From an uncultured Sutterella sp. (GTDB lineage: Bacteria; Pseudomonadota; Gammaproteobacteria; Burkholderiales; Burkholderiaceae_F), in the NCBI GenBank assembly GCA_905194315.1, contig CAJJRX010000016.1:1-43960 (forward strand): a DNA stretch of 43,960 nucleotides, written 5' to 3'. Below, in pieces: positions 1 to 8,209 of this stretch. The stretch's first letter is position 1. Each line of letters starts with the position of its first letter. The notes below the pieces were generated by a model. The model did no database searches and was not told where the DNA came from. It saw only the letters and a list, made by a program, of their open reading frames with translations. A program made the translations under genes and the position numbers.

Positions 1-260
1 TAAGAAGGCAGTATCTTCTCAGCTGTTACCACAAACATGCATGAAGACTCTAAAAATCCTGATGTGAATTTTATGCCGGCTGTTGAGACAGGTAATCAGC
101 CTGTAAATTACCCGGAAAATAAAAGTGCAGAAGTTCTGAGATGAGTTAATGCCAGCTTTGCGGGAAGAAATATTGAAGGTCTCCCAGCGACGTGCCGGCG
201 TGGTGTACGGATTTCTCGATATGGCCCGCTTTTAGGCGGAGCGGGTGATGCGTGCTGCTG
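1..260. other. Unassigned window edge with short open frames
   Basis: No recognisable gene. A plus-strand frame is open from the TAA at 1-3 to a TGA at 142-144, with an ATG at 37 that would give a 35-residue peptide ending in AEVLR. A second plus frame continues from 140 to a TAG near 232 and reads DELMPALREEILKVSQRR and onward, so the two together could be one C-terminus broken by a one-base shift near 139. I do not recognise either peptide. A weak hairpin (CCCGCT/AGCGGG) lies near 229-245, just beyond the stop of the next gene; it has no T-run. Confidence 0.25.
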
Positions 261-1274
261 TTACGCTCTCGCCGCCGCAAAGAGGCTGGCGTAAATAACA
301 GCGCTCAGCGTATTGCGCTTCGAGACACTCATGGCAAAGTCACAGGCTCTACCCTGTTCCCGGACCAGATCCTCTACGAGCTGAGCAGAGGGACGAAGGA
401 AAAAGCGGGCGCCGCTGGCGGCGAGTACCGCTGCGCAGGGGGTGTTGAGTTCGTGCGACACGACAAGCGCATTAAGCACCGCAAGCAGCAGCTCGTCATC
501 ACGCAGTGCATTCTGCCAGCCGTTTTGCGCATCAAAGTGTTGCGGCAACACTGAACGGGTCACCACGACATTCATACCCTCAGTTTGCAGCAGAGCATGC
601 GGCTGCGCAATCAGCGCTCCCCAGCGGTAGATATTGTTGAACTGCTCAACACTGCGTGCCTGCGGTACAAAGGGGAGCAGCTCAAGGGCGCTGTTGTCCT
701 TAAGGGACGCCTCAAGCGCTTCGCTCACAAACACGGCCTCAACCTTCATGTCTTCGCGCAGCCACCGCCCGGTGCTCAGCCCGGCACGCGGCTCAAAGGG
801 CAGTCTGTCAAGCAGGGGCGGAATATCGTCCGGCATTTCATAAGTGCTCAGCACGTGCACGGCAGAAACCGGAGGCTGCGCGTAGACGGGCGCCGGTGCA
901 GGCACCTGCGCCGGTACGTTCCCGAGCACCGGTTCTCTCAATTCTGAGCTCTGCGGCGCGGGATTGTCAGCCAGGAGAGGATCCGTTTGCGGCAGGGGAT
1001 CGACCGTTTCCTCCCGGGCCAGAACGGGTTCTTCCTCCTCATCAGTACCGGGCTCCTTACGCTGACCGAAGATATCCGAGAGTTCACGGCGCAGTTTCGG
1101 CAGACCGAGATTTTCAAGCGCGAGCCGGCGCCGGCGAAGCAGCCACAGACCAAGGAGAAGGAAAAGCGCGGCAATTCCACCCCAGAAAACCCACACTCCC
1201 AGGTCAGAGTGCATGAACCTGCGTATCTCGACCATGGAAGGAATGGCATTAAGAAGAGTTTCCTGAGTGGACAT
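261..1274 (-). CDS. Single-pass membrane protein with ZipA-like layout
   Basis: 337 residues if begun at the ATG at 1274; a longer frame from a TTG at about 1358 is possible but adds a charged, unlikely leader. One membrane segment lies at about residues 27-46, followed by an Arg-rich stop-transfer stretch. Then comes a linker rich in Glu, Pro and Ala (about 70-150) and a folded C-terminal domain of about 170 residues. This order (N-terminal anchor, acidic and Pro-rich linker, globular end) is that of the cell-division protein ZipA, which tethers FtsZ to the inner membrane. I cannot confirm the FtsZ-binding fold by eye, and no ligA neighbour supports it, so the function is a guess from topology. 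It is the last of a run of minus-strand genes. Confidence 0.55.
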   Translation of the reverse strand: MSTQETLLNAIPSMVEIRRFMHSDLGVWVFWGGIAALFLLLGLWLLRRRRLALENLGLPKLRRELSDIFGQRKEPGTDEEEEPVLAREETVDPLPQTDPLLADNPAPQSSELREPVLGNVPAQVPAPAPVYAQPPVSAVHVLSTYEMPDDIPPLLDRLPFEPRAGLSTGRWLREDMKVEAVFVSEALEASLKDNSALELLPFVPQARSVEQFNNIYRWGALIAQPHALLQTEGMNVVVTRSVLPQHFDAQNGWQNALRDDELLLAVLNALVVSHELNTPCAAVLAASGARFFLRPSAQLVEDLVREQGRACDFAMSVSKRNTLSAVIYASLFAAARA

Positions 1275-1378
1275 AGTATTGCGACCAAAACGACAGGCGG
1301 GCGCAGCAGGTGCGCGGGCCCGGACTAACCTAAAGCGTATTAGTCTATTTTCCCACAAATCGCAGGTGTTCGGGTCAG

Positions 1379-1401
1379 ATTTTGAGACAATGCCTCAAAA
1401 T
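1379..1401. repeat. Perfect 8-bp AT-rich inverted repeat
   Basis: ATTTTGAG and CTCAAAAT separated by 7 bases, between the stop of the RsmI-like gene (1410) and the start of the ZipA-like gene (1274). It lacks a GC-rich stem and a T-run on either strand, so an operator or a weak processing hairpin is as likely as a terminator. Confidence 0.4.
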
Positions 1402-1409
1402 AGCGGTGT

Positions 1410-2246
1410 TTAACGCCTGTTTTTCAGTGTGCTGCGACTGCCGCCGGCAGTTCTGCGGGCCGGGTGCGGCGTACGGCGACGCTCCCCTTTGTGTCTTGCG
1501 TCTTCAGGGGCATAGCGCGGTGCTGCACCACGGCTGGCGGCAAGGAGCGCAAACACTGTGGGTACTTTCGCGAGTGGCGGCTCTTTGCCAAGTGCCGCCT
1601 TCCAGTCCGCCACGCGGCGTGTGCGTATGGACTCTCCGGCGCCGGTAATGTCCGCGGCGACGGTAAGACGGGTGTCAGGCGCGAGGGAGGCGAGCAGCGT
1701 TTCGAGCATGGCCTGATTGCGGTAGGGCGTCTCGATAAAGAGCTGGGTTTCACTTCGGCGTGAGGCGGCTTCGAGCGAGCGGATCGCCTCTGCGCGCTCC
1801 GTTTCGTGAATCGGCAGATAACCGGAGAAGCGGAAACGCTGACCGTCAAGTCCTGAGGCCATGAGGGTCATCAGAAGCGAGGAGGGGCCGGTGAGCGGCA
1901 CCACCCGGATGCCGAGCTCATGCGCACGGGCAACGAGCTGCGCGCCCGGATCAGCAATTCCGGGGCAGCCCGATTCGCTCACCACCGCAGCGTCTTCGCC
2001 GCCCATGACGGGCTGCAGCCAGGCATCGAGCTTTTCCGGATCCGGATCGTGTCCGATCTCCTCGATACTCAGGTCGGCAATCGCGACCGGGTGCTCGAGC
2101 GCCTTGAGATAGGCGCGGGCGGTTTTGGCCGCCTCCACGTAGAAGCGGCGGATGTGACGGGCGCGTTCGGCAACTCCCGGGGGAATGGCCACGTCGAGAG
2201 TGTCATCGGCAATCACAGTAGGAAGCAGATAAAGTATGCCCGTCAT
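1410..2246 (-). CDS. RsmI-like SAM-dependent methyltransferase (tetrapyrrole methylase fold)
   Basis: 278 residues. The centre carries hallmarks of the family that includes RsmI, which 2'-O-methylates C1402 of 16S rRNA: SESGCPGIADPG at about 90-101, then PLTGPSSLLMTLMASG at about 117-132 and the FSGYLP stretch. The usual RsmI N-terminus (VATPIGNLxD) is absent; instead it begins MTGILYLLPTVIADD. It is therefore probably the shorter paralogous subfamily rather than RsmI itself, and its substrate is unknown to me. The last 40 residues are basic and low-complexity. The start is supported by GGGAG about 7 bases upstream. It follows maf by 12 bases, so the two are probably co-transcribed. Confidence 0.8.
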   Translation of the reverse strand: MTGILYLLPTVIADDTLDVAIPPGVAERARHIRRFYVEAAKTARAYLKALEHPVAIADLSIEEIGHDPDPEKLDAWLQPVMGGEDAAVVSESGCPGIADPGAQLVARAHELGIRVVPLTGPSSLLMTLMASGLDGQRFRFSGYLPIHETERAEAIRSLEAASRRSETQLFIETPYRNQAMLETLLASLAPDTRLTVAADITGAGESIRTRRVADWKAALGKEPPLAKVPTVFALLAASRGAAPRYAPEDARHKGERRRTPHPARRTAGGSRSTLKNRR

Positions 2247-2258
2247 GGCTGCTCTCCC

Positions 2259-2855
2259 TTACGCCTTGAGAATACCCGGAAGGACATCAACGCCAGCCCG
2301 GGCAAGCAGCGTTGTGAGCACCATCAGCGGCAGGCCGATGAGGCTGGTGGGGTCGTCCGAGGTGACACTTTCCATGAGCGCGATCCCGAGGCGTTCAATC
2401 TTGGCGGAGCCTGCGCAGTCATAGGGCTCCTCCCGGTCGACATACGCTTCAATCGTCTCGCGCGTGAGCGGGCGCAGTTTCACCGTGGTCTGCGACTTCA
2501 CGCTCTGCGCGCGGCCTTCAGCGTCAATGACGCAGAGCGCCGTGGTAAAGACAACGGTTTTACCCTGCATGGTGAGGAGCTGCTCAATGGAGCGCTCGCG
2601 GGTGTGAGGTTTACCCAGCCGGATCCCGTCAAGATCGGCAACCTGATCGGAGCCGATCACCACGCTGCCCGGGTGCTTTTCCCAGACGGTGCGCGCCTTG
2701 AGTTCCGCCAGACGCATTGCGGCCTCCTGCGGCGTTTCCCCGGGAATGCCTGACTCGTCCACATCGGGACTTTCACAGGTATAGGGCACACCCAGGCGGT
2801 CAAGCAGTTCACGGCGGTAGCGCGAACTCGAAGCAAGAATCAGCGGAGCTGTCAT
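2259..2855 (-). CDS. yceF: Maf/YceF-type nucleotide pyrophosphatase
   Basis: 198 residues from the ATG at 2855, the usual family length. The upstream extension of the frame (to 2993) is rejected because the standard start LILASSSRYRRELLDRLG follows this Met. Maf enzymes hydrolyse non-canonical nucleotides; the YceF branch prefers 7-methyl-GTP. Visible motifs are SSSRYRRELL at about 8-17, the PEVDESG-like segment, VIGSDQVADLDG and GKPHT. The C-terminal half (CAGSAKIERLGIALME, then TSLIGLPL) follows E. coli YceF closely and differs from the YhdE branch, which hydrolyses dTTP and UTP. It is divergent from yceD across a 138-base gap, the arrangement seen around yceD in many proteobacteria. Confidence 0.9.
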   Translation of the reverse strand: MTAPLILASSSRYRRELLDRLGVPYTCESPDVDESGIPGETPQEAAMRLAELKARTVWEKHPGSVVIGSDQVADLDGIRLGKPHTRERSIEQLLTMQGKTVVFTTALCVIDAEGRAQSVKSQTTVKLRPLTRETIEAYVDREEPYDCAGSAKIERLGIALMESVTSDDPTSLIGLPLMVLTTLLARAGVDVLPGILKA

Positions 2856-2993
2856 TTTTATCACCAACAGTAAAATAACGGTAAACTTAACGCACGGGAG
2901 GCGGCAGGCGCTGCCTTTGCGCGGCCGGACTCCCGTCCGAGCGATGTCCCACATTGTAAGGGAAATCAGCTCAAGCTGAACGAAGGAAAACAC

Positions 2994-3497
2994 ATGTCAC
3001 AGTTGACGATTGATATTTTTGAACTGGCAAGATCCTGCGAAACGCTTGAAGGGGAGGTGAGCCTTGAGGATATGCCTGAGCTGAGGAAAACCGTGCTGTC
3101 GCTCACCGGCGGCGCGGTGCGCTTTGTGGCCACCGGGCTCGGCACGCTGCGCCAGTATCCGGCCGTCTCGCTTTCTATTGAGGGGGAGGCCGAAATGACG
3201 TGTGCGCGCTGCAATCAGCCCGTGACGGTGCCTTTTGAGCACGAACTCACTTTCATCCTCACAAAGTCCGAGGCGGAGGCAAACCGCATTCCGCTCGATG
3301 AGGACGGGGACGAGGAGGATGTGATCGTCGGGAGCAAGTCCTTTGACGTGCATGCCTGGGTGCAGGAGGAGACGATCCTGACGCTGCCGGGCATTGTTTC
3401 GCACGATGACTGCGAGGCACCCGCCCATGAGGAGGCCTCGGACGATGCCCCCGTCAATAATCCCTTTGCGGCACTCGCCGGACTCAAAAAGTCCTGA
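2994..3497 (+). CDS. yceD: YceD (DUF177) family protein, 23S rRNA accumulation
   Basis: 167 residues. DUF177 proteins are needed for normal accumulation of 23S rRNA in bacteria and plastids. Visible features are the CARC motif (Cys70 and Cys73) in the usual EMTCARCNQPV context, an acidic stretch DEDGDEEDVI in the middle, a conserved VDVxxWVQEEILLxLP-like block and a further Cys in HDDC, consistent with metal binding. AAGGA stands about 8 bases before the ATG. In most proteobacteria rpmF (ribosomal protein L32) follows directly; here the gene ends in a terminator and mfd runs toward it, so the rpmF-plsX-fab cluster has been separated. Confidence 0.92.
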   Translation: MSQLTIDIFELARSCETLEGEVSLEDMPELRKTVLSLTGGAVRFVATGLGTLRQYPAVSLSIEGEAEMTCARCNQPVTVPFEHELTFILTKSEAEANRIPLDEDGDEEDVIVGSKSFDVHAWVQEETILTLPGIVSHDDCEAPAHEEASDDAPVNNPFAALAGLKKS

Positions 3498-3520
3498 TTT
3501 CTCTGCCACTGGAAAAAGCC

Positions 3521-3554
3521 AAACGGCGTGAGGAGTTAATCCTTCACGCCGTTT
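3521..3554. terminator. Bidirectional terminator between yceD and mfd
   Basis: Stem of AACGGCGTGA against TCACGCCGTT with a short loop. The plus strand continues with TTTTGCATTT, and the minus strand leaves the stem with TTTGGCTTTTT. It serves convergent yceD and mfd. Confidence 0.85.
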
Positions 3555-3577
3555 TGCATTTCTCTGAGCTACCCGTC

Positions 3578-6500
3578 TCAGGGCGACTGAGTGAGAGCGC
3601 CGAGCACCTCATAGAGGAACTGGATGCGCCCTTCGGGACTCTGCGAGCCGCCTTCAATTCGCAGCCGCTCGGGGCCCGCCATACGGGCGTCCTTTCTTGA
3701 CTGCAGGAAGCGGATCAGCGCCATCGGTTCGATGTTGGGCTTTTCCACAAATGTGATCGAGGTTCCCTGGGCACTGGCGTCAATCTTGCGGATCCCGATC
3801 GCATCGCAGCGGATTCTCAGTTTATGCACTGCGATGAGCCGCTCGGCCGCGGCAGGCAGTTTGCCGTAGCGGTCGGCAAGCGCTTCGGTGGCTGCGTAGA
3901 TCGCCTCAAGCGACTCGGCGCTGGAGAACTCCTTGTAGAACCCGAGACGCTGCGCCACATCAGGCACATAGTCATTCGGGAGCAGAGCGGGCGCGTGCAG
4001 ATTGATTTCGGTTGTGGCGGCAAGCGGACTTTCAAAGTCGGGTGTCTCCCCGCGGCGCAGTGCCTTGACGGCGCTCGTGAGCATGCGGTTGTAGAGATCA
4101 AACCCCACTTCCATGATTTCGCCTGACTGGTTTTCGCCGAGCACTTCGCCGGCGCCGCGGATCTCGAGGTCGTGCATGGCGAGGTAGAACCCGCTGCCGA
4201 GCTCTTCGAGCGACTGAATCGCCTCAAGACGCTTGGCCGCCTGCTTCGTGATCGCCCCTGAGGGCGGCGTGAGCAGATAGGCGTAGGCCTGATGATGGCT
4301 TCGACCCACACGGCCGCGCAGCTGATGCAGCTGCGCAAGACCGAGTTTGTCCGCACGCGAAATGATGATCGTGTTCGCACTCGGAACGTCAATCCCGGTT
4401 TCGATAATCGTCGTGCACAGCAGCAGATTAAAGCGCTGCTGATAGAAGTCGCGCATGATGTGTTCGAGCTCGCGCTCGCTCATCTGACCGTGTGCCACGG
4501 CGATGCGGGCCTCAGGGATGAGGCGCGCGAGCTGATCACGGCGGTTTTCAATCGTTTCGACCTCGTTGTGCAGGAAGTAGACCTGACCGCCGCGCTTTAA
4601 TTCGCGGATGATCGCCTCGCGCATCACCCCGTCGCTCTCACTCTGTACAAAGGTTTTCACCGCCAGCCGTCGCTCGGGCGCTGTGGCGATCACCGAGAAG
4701 TCACGGATGCCCTCAAGACTCATCGAGAGCGTGCGCGGGATCGGGGTGGCGGTCAGCGTGAGCACGTCCACCTCGGCACGAAGTTTCTTGAGAACCTCTT
4801 TCTGACGCACGCCGAAACGGTGTTCCTCGTCAATGATCACCAGACCGAGGTTGGCAAACTTCACCTTGTCGGTGAGGAGTTTGTGTGTGCCGATCGCGAT
4901 GTCAACGCTCCCTGCAGCCAGCCCCTCGAGCGCCCTGGTGGTTTCCTTGCCGGTGCGAAAACGCGAGAGCTCGGCAATATTCACCGGCCACGAGGAGAAG
5001 CGGTCACGGAAGGTCTGCGAGTGCTGTTCGGCAAGCAGCGTCGTGGGGCAGAGCACCGCAACCTGTTTGCCGGAACTCACGGCGACAAATGCAGCGCGAA
5101 GCGCCACTTCGGTCTTCCCGAAGCCCACGTCCCCGCACACGAGCCGGTCCATCGACTTGCCGCTCGTCATATCGTCAATCACCGCATTGATGGCGCTTGC
5201 CTGATCAGGGGTTTCCTCAAAGGCGAAGCCTTCGCGGAACGCGTCATAATCGGCCGGATCGATCTTGAATTCAAAGCCCGTGCGTGACTGGCGCAGTGCG
5301 TAGAGCGCCAGCAGTTCGGCGGCGGTGTCGCGCACCTGTTCACTCGCTTTTTTCCTCGCCTTTTCCCAGTCACCGCGACCGAGCGTGTGCAGCGGCGCGT
5401 TCTCCACGTCGCTGCCCGAGTAGCGGGATATGAGATGCAGGTTGGCAATCGGCACAAACAGCCTGGCGTCGTTTTTGTAGTCAATGCGCAGAAACTCCGC
5501 CGGACCGTCCGGGGTGTCGATAAATTCAAGCCCCTGATAGCGGCCGATACCGTGCTCAAGATGCACGACCGGGTCGCCGATTTTGAGTTCCGACACGTCC
5601 CGCACGAGCATTTCCATGCTGCTCGTTGCACGCTGTGCGCGAACGCGCGAGCGGCGGGGACTTGCCGCATAGAGTTCACTCTCGGTGAGGAGCGTGATTT
5701 TTTCAGCATCGACATCTGCGCCCGCGAAAAGCGGCGCAACCGTGAGTCCCACCTGTGCCTCAGAGGCGAGAAAGTCCTCCCAGCTGCGCACCTCGCTGAA
5801 GGTGAGACCCGAGGAGCGGAAAAGCTCTCCCATCGTGGTCTGACGGCCTACACTGCTCGCACAGATGAGCGTGCGGTAGTGACGGATTTTCTGCGCGTCG
5901 GTAAAGACAAAAAGGTTGGTGAGCGGGTTCTGACTCTTTCGGTCGACCGTTGCCGCCTTCAGGGCGGCACGCCGATCCCTGATCGCTTCCTCGTTCCAGC
6001 GAAGCGAAAAGCGGGCAAAACGGTTGAGCGCCACGAAAAAGCTCTCGGCATCAAGCCAGAGCTCCGAGGGCGAGAGCGGCGGACGCGCCTTGTCCCCCGC
6101 GAGCATGGCCGCGCGAGAATTCGTATCCCGCATAAACGCTGCCAGAGTTGCCTGAATATCCCCGCAGGTCACCACTGCGGTGCCCTCGCCGAAGTAGTCG
6201 GCAAAGCTTGCAGTCTCATCGAAAAAGAGCGGCAGATAGTACTCGATCCCGGCAGGCAGCACGCCGTTGCTGATATCGCGATAGATCAGACTTTTTGCCG
6301 GGTCCCCCGGAAAACGGGTTCGCCAGCGCTGCCGGAAGTCCGCAAGCGCCGTCTCATGGACCGGAAATTCGTGCCCGGGCAGCAGCCGGATCCGATCGAC
6401 CGCCTCCATCGAGCGCTGCGTTTCAATGTCAAACCAGCGGATCGAGTCGATCTCGTCGTCAAACATATCGAGACGGAACGGATGCTCGCTGCCCATCGGG

Positions 6501-7039
6501 AAGACGTCAATCAGACTGCCGCGCACGGCAAATTCACCCGCGGCGAGCACCTGCTGCACATGAGCGTAGCCGGCTTTGACAAGGTTGGCGCGAAGCGACT
6601 CGATATCGAGTCTGTCGCCCACGGCAAAAAAGAACGTGTTCCCGCCCACAAAACTCACCGGGGCAAGACGCTGTGCGGCAGTGATGGCCGAGACGATCAC
6701 CACGTCGACATCACTGCCGGCCTGCGTGATGCGGTAGAGCGTCTCGAGACGTTCGGAGACAATGGTTTCCTGAGGACTGAGCACATCGTAGGGGAGCGTT
6801 TCCCAGTCAGGGAACGTCACCACATTGAGGGAGGGATCGAAAAAGCGGATCTCCTGACTCAGGCGTATCACATCAATCGAGTCGGCGCACACCACCAGAA
6901 GCCGCTCTTTGCGCGCTTTGCGCTTCTGAGCCATTTCGGCGAGCGCAGCCGCATCAGGGGCGAGTCCCGGGAGCGTGATCACATAATGCTCGCCCGGGGA
7001 GACCCTGGAAATATCATCTTTAATCAGTGAGGACATCAC
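3578..7039 (-). CDS. mfd: Transcription-repair coupling factor Mfd
   Basis: 1153 residues, full length for the family. Mfd displaces RNA polymerase stalled at DNA lesions and recruits UvrA. Domains in order are the UvrB-like N-terminal module (about 1-350), the RNA-polymerase-interaction domain beginning at KIGDPVVHLEHGIGRYQG, and an SF2 translocase with Walker A GDVGFGKTEVALRAA, the DEEH box IIDEEHRFGVRQKE and motif VI LHQLRGRVGRS. A TRG/C-terminal UvrA-binding module ends the protein. Start is either GTG at 7039 or the adjacent ATG at 7036; neither has a clear Shine-Dalgarno sequence. It stands alone between mmuM and the terminator shared with yceD. Confidence 0.98.
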   Translation of the reverse strand: MMSSLIKDDISRVSPGEHYVITLPGLAPDAAALAEMAQKRKARKERLLVVCADSIDVIRLSQEIRFFDPSLNVVTFPDWETLPYDVLSPQETIVSERLETLYRITQAGSDVDVVIVSAITAAQRLAPVSFVGGNTFFFAVGDRLDIESLRANLVKAGYAHVQQVLAAGEFAVRGSLIDVFPMGSEHPFRLDMFDDEIDSIRWFDIETQRSMEAVDRIRLLPGHEFPVHETALADFRQRWRTRFPGDPAKSLIYRDISNGVLPAGIEYYLPLFFDETASFADYFGEGTAVVTCGDIQATLAAFMRDTNSRAAMLAGDKARPPLSPSELWLDAESFFVALNRFARFSLRWNEEAIRDRRAALKAATVDRKSQNPLTNLFVFTDAQKIRHYRTLICASSVGRQTTMGELFRSSGLTFSEVRSWEDFLASEAQVGLTVAPLFAGADVDAEKITLLTESELYAASPRRSRVRAQRATSSMEMLVRDVSELKIGDPVVHLEHGIGRYQGLEFIDTPDGPAEFLRIDYKNDARLFVPIANLHLISRYSGSDVENAPLHTLGRGDWEKARKKASEQVRDTAAELLALYALRQSRTGFEFKIDPADYDAFREGFAFEETPDQASAINAVIDDMTSGKSMDRLVCGDVGFGKTEVALRAAFVAVSSGKQVAVLCPTTLLAEQHSQTFRDRFSSWPVNIAELSRFRTGKETTRALEGLAAGSVDIAIGTHKLLTDKVKFANLGLVIIDEEHRFGVRQKEVLKKLRAEVDVLTLTATPIPRTLSMSLEGIRDFSVIATAPERRLAVKTFVQSESDGVMREAIIRELKRGGQVYFLHNEVETIENRRDQLARLIPEARIAVAHGQMSERELEHIMRDFYQQRFNLLLCTTIIETGIDVPSANTIIISRADKLGLAQLHQLRGRVGRSHHQAYAYLLTPPSGAITKQAAKRLEAIQSLEELGSGFYLAMHDLEIRGAGEVLGENQSGEIMEVGFDLYNRMLTSAVKALRRGETPDFESPLAATTEINLHAPALLPNDYVPDVAQRLGFYKEFSSAESLEAIYAATEALADRYGKLPAAAERLIAVHKLRIRCDAIGIRKIDASAQGTSITFVEKPNIEPMALIRFLQSRKDARMAGPERLRIEGGSQSPEGRIQFLYEVLGALTQSP

Positions 7040-7138
7040 AGAAGAGGGTATAAATCGGTTTTTGCCGGCAGCGGTTTCTGTCAGCGGCCGGCAGGAAAAG
7101 GAAAAAAGTGCCCCAATTTTAACCGATTAACTCTGAGC

Positions 7139-7154
7139 GTCTCCTGCGGGAGAC
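7139..7154 (-). terminator. Short GC hairpin after mmuM
   Basis: GTCTCC-TGCG-GGAGAC directly after the mmuM stop. No T-run follows on the minus strand, so it is at best a weak terminator or a 3'-end stabiliser. Confidence 0.35.
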
Positions 7155-7158
7155 GGTA

Positions 7159-8100
7159 TCACTTTGTGCCGAGAAGCTTCGCGATACTGAGAATATCCGA
7201 GGGCAGTGTGCAGCAGCACCCGCCGATGAGCCTTGCACCGGCTTTCTGCCAGAGTGGCACATAGTGCGACCAGCCGGGCGTGTGAGCGGCGGTGGGCGAG
7301 CGCCAGGTTTTTGTCGCAGCGTCCCAGATTTTGTCGGTGTTGGGATACACGATAAGGGGTTTCGCGGTATGCGCGGCAAGCTTTTGCAGGGCGGGCCCGG
7401 CGAGCTCGCGCCTGACGCAGTTAAAGCCCGTGGCGACAACGTTCGGACATGCTTCGAGCATCTCTGCAACCGCCTCAAGCGGTGTGCCGTCAGGGAGCGC
7501 CGTGCCTGTACTGTCGAGCGTCATCGTCACCCAGGCTGCCGCCTCGGTCTCTTTGAGCATCTCGAGCAGCACTTCAATCTCAAAAGCCTGCGGCTGCGTT
7601 TCAATGGCAAGCAGGTCGACGCCTGCGTCGATGAGCGCCTCAAATCTTGTGCGGTGAAACGCTCTGAGCGTCTCTTTTGAGACGCGGTAGTCACCGCGGT
7701 ACTCCGAGCCGTCGGCAAGAAAGGCGCCGTAGGGGCCGATGGAGCCCGCCACGAGCATTTCCGCTTCATCTCGCCCGGTTTCCCGGGCGATGTCGCTGCG
7801 CGCTTCGCGGGCCAGTGCCACGGCAAGCCGCATCACCTCTGCCGAGGCCTCGGGTGTGAGCCCGCGTTCGGCAAACCCCGCTACAGAGGCCTGATAGGTG
7901 GCGGTGATGGCGATATTTGCACCGCTTCTGAAATACTGCCGGTGCACTTCACGGATTTTCTCCGGCGCCTCAAGCAGCACTTTCGCGCTCCAGAGTCTGT
8001 CGTTGAGATCGCATCCGAGCGCCTCGAGTGCTGTGGACATGGCGCCGTCGACGACAAGCGGACGGCCTGCGAGAAGAAGCTGCTCGATGGGATTGTGCAT
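7159..8100 (-). CDS. mmuM: Homocysteine S-methyltransferase
   Basis: 313 residues. It transfers a methyl group from S-methylmethionine (or S-adenosylmethionine) to homocysteine to give methionine. The zinc-thiolate site is visible: Cys228 in GFNC and the adjacent cysteines at about 295-297 in GGCCC near the C-terminus. The N-terminal VVDGAMSTALEALG matches the family opening, in which a Gly-Ala or Gly-Gly pair follows Asp. AAGG lies about 9 bases before the ATG. No S-methylmethionine permease (mmuP) is adjacent. The protein is too short to be cobalamin-dependent MetH, of which this is only the first domain type. Confidence 0.92.
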   Translation of the reverse strand: MHNPIEQLLLAGRPLVVDGAMSTALEALGCDLNDRLWSAKVLLEAPEKIREVHRQYFRSGANIAITATYQASVAGFAERGLTPEASAEVMRLAVALAREARSDIARETGRDEAEMLVAGSIGPYGAFLADGSEYRGDYRVSKETLRAFHRTRFEALIDAGVDLLAIETQPQAFEIEVLLEMLKETEAAAWVTMTLDSTGTALPDGTPLEAVAEMLEACPNVVATGFNCVRRELAGPALQKLAAHTAKPLIVYPNTDKIWDAATKTWRSPTAAHTPGWSHYVPLWQKAGARLIGGCCCTLPSDILSIAKLLGTK

Positions 8101-8156
8101 GGTTCGGTGCCTTAACAGAAGAAAGACTCTCTATTTTAAAGGCAAAGCAAAACAAA

Positions 8157-8187
8157 GAGCCCGCACGGCAGACAGCCGTACGGGCTC
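8157..8187 (-). terminator. Terminator after fadL copy 1
   Basis: A 13-bp stem (GAGCCCGCACGGC with its near-perfect complement) and a 5-base loop. On the minus strand it is followed by TTTGTTTTGCTTTG, as expected for an intrinsic terminator of the gene at 8210-9442. Confidence 0.85.
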
Positions 8188-8209
8188 AATTTGTCAGGCA
8201 AACCGCGAA

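Noticed and set aside
5387..7030. 547-codon open frame on plus inside mfd
   Set aside because: Lies wholly opposite the full-length, motif-confirmed mfd gene; composition is that of a shadow frame in GC-rich DNA.
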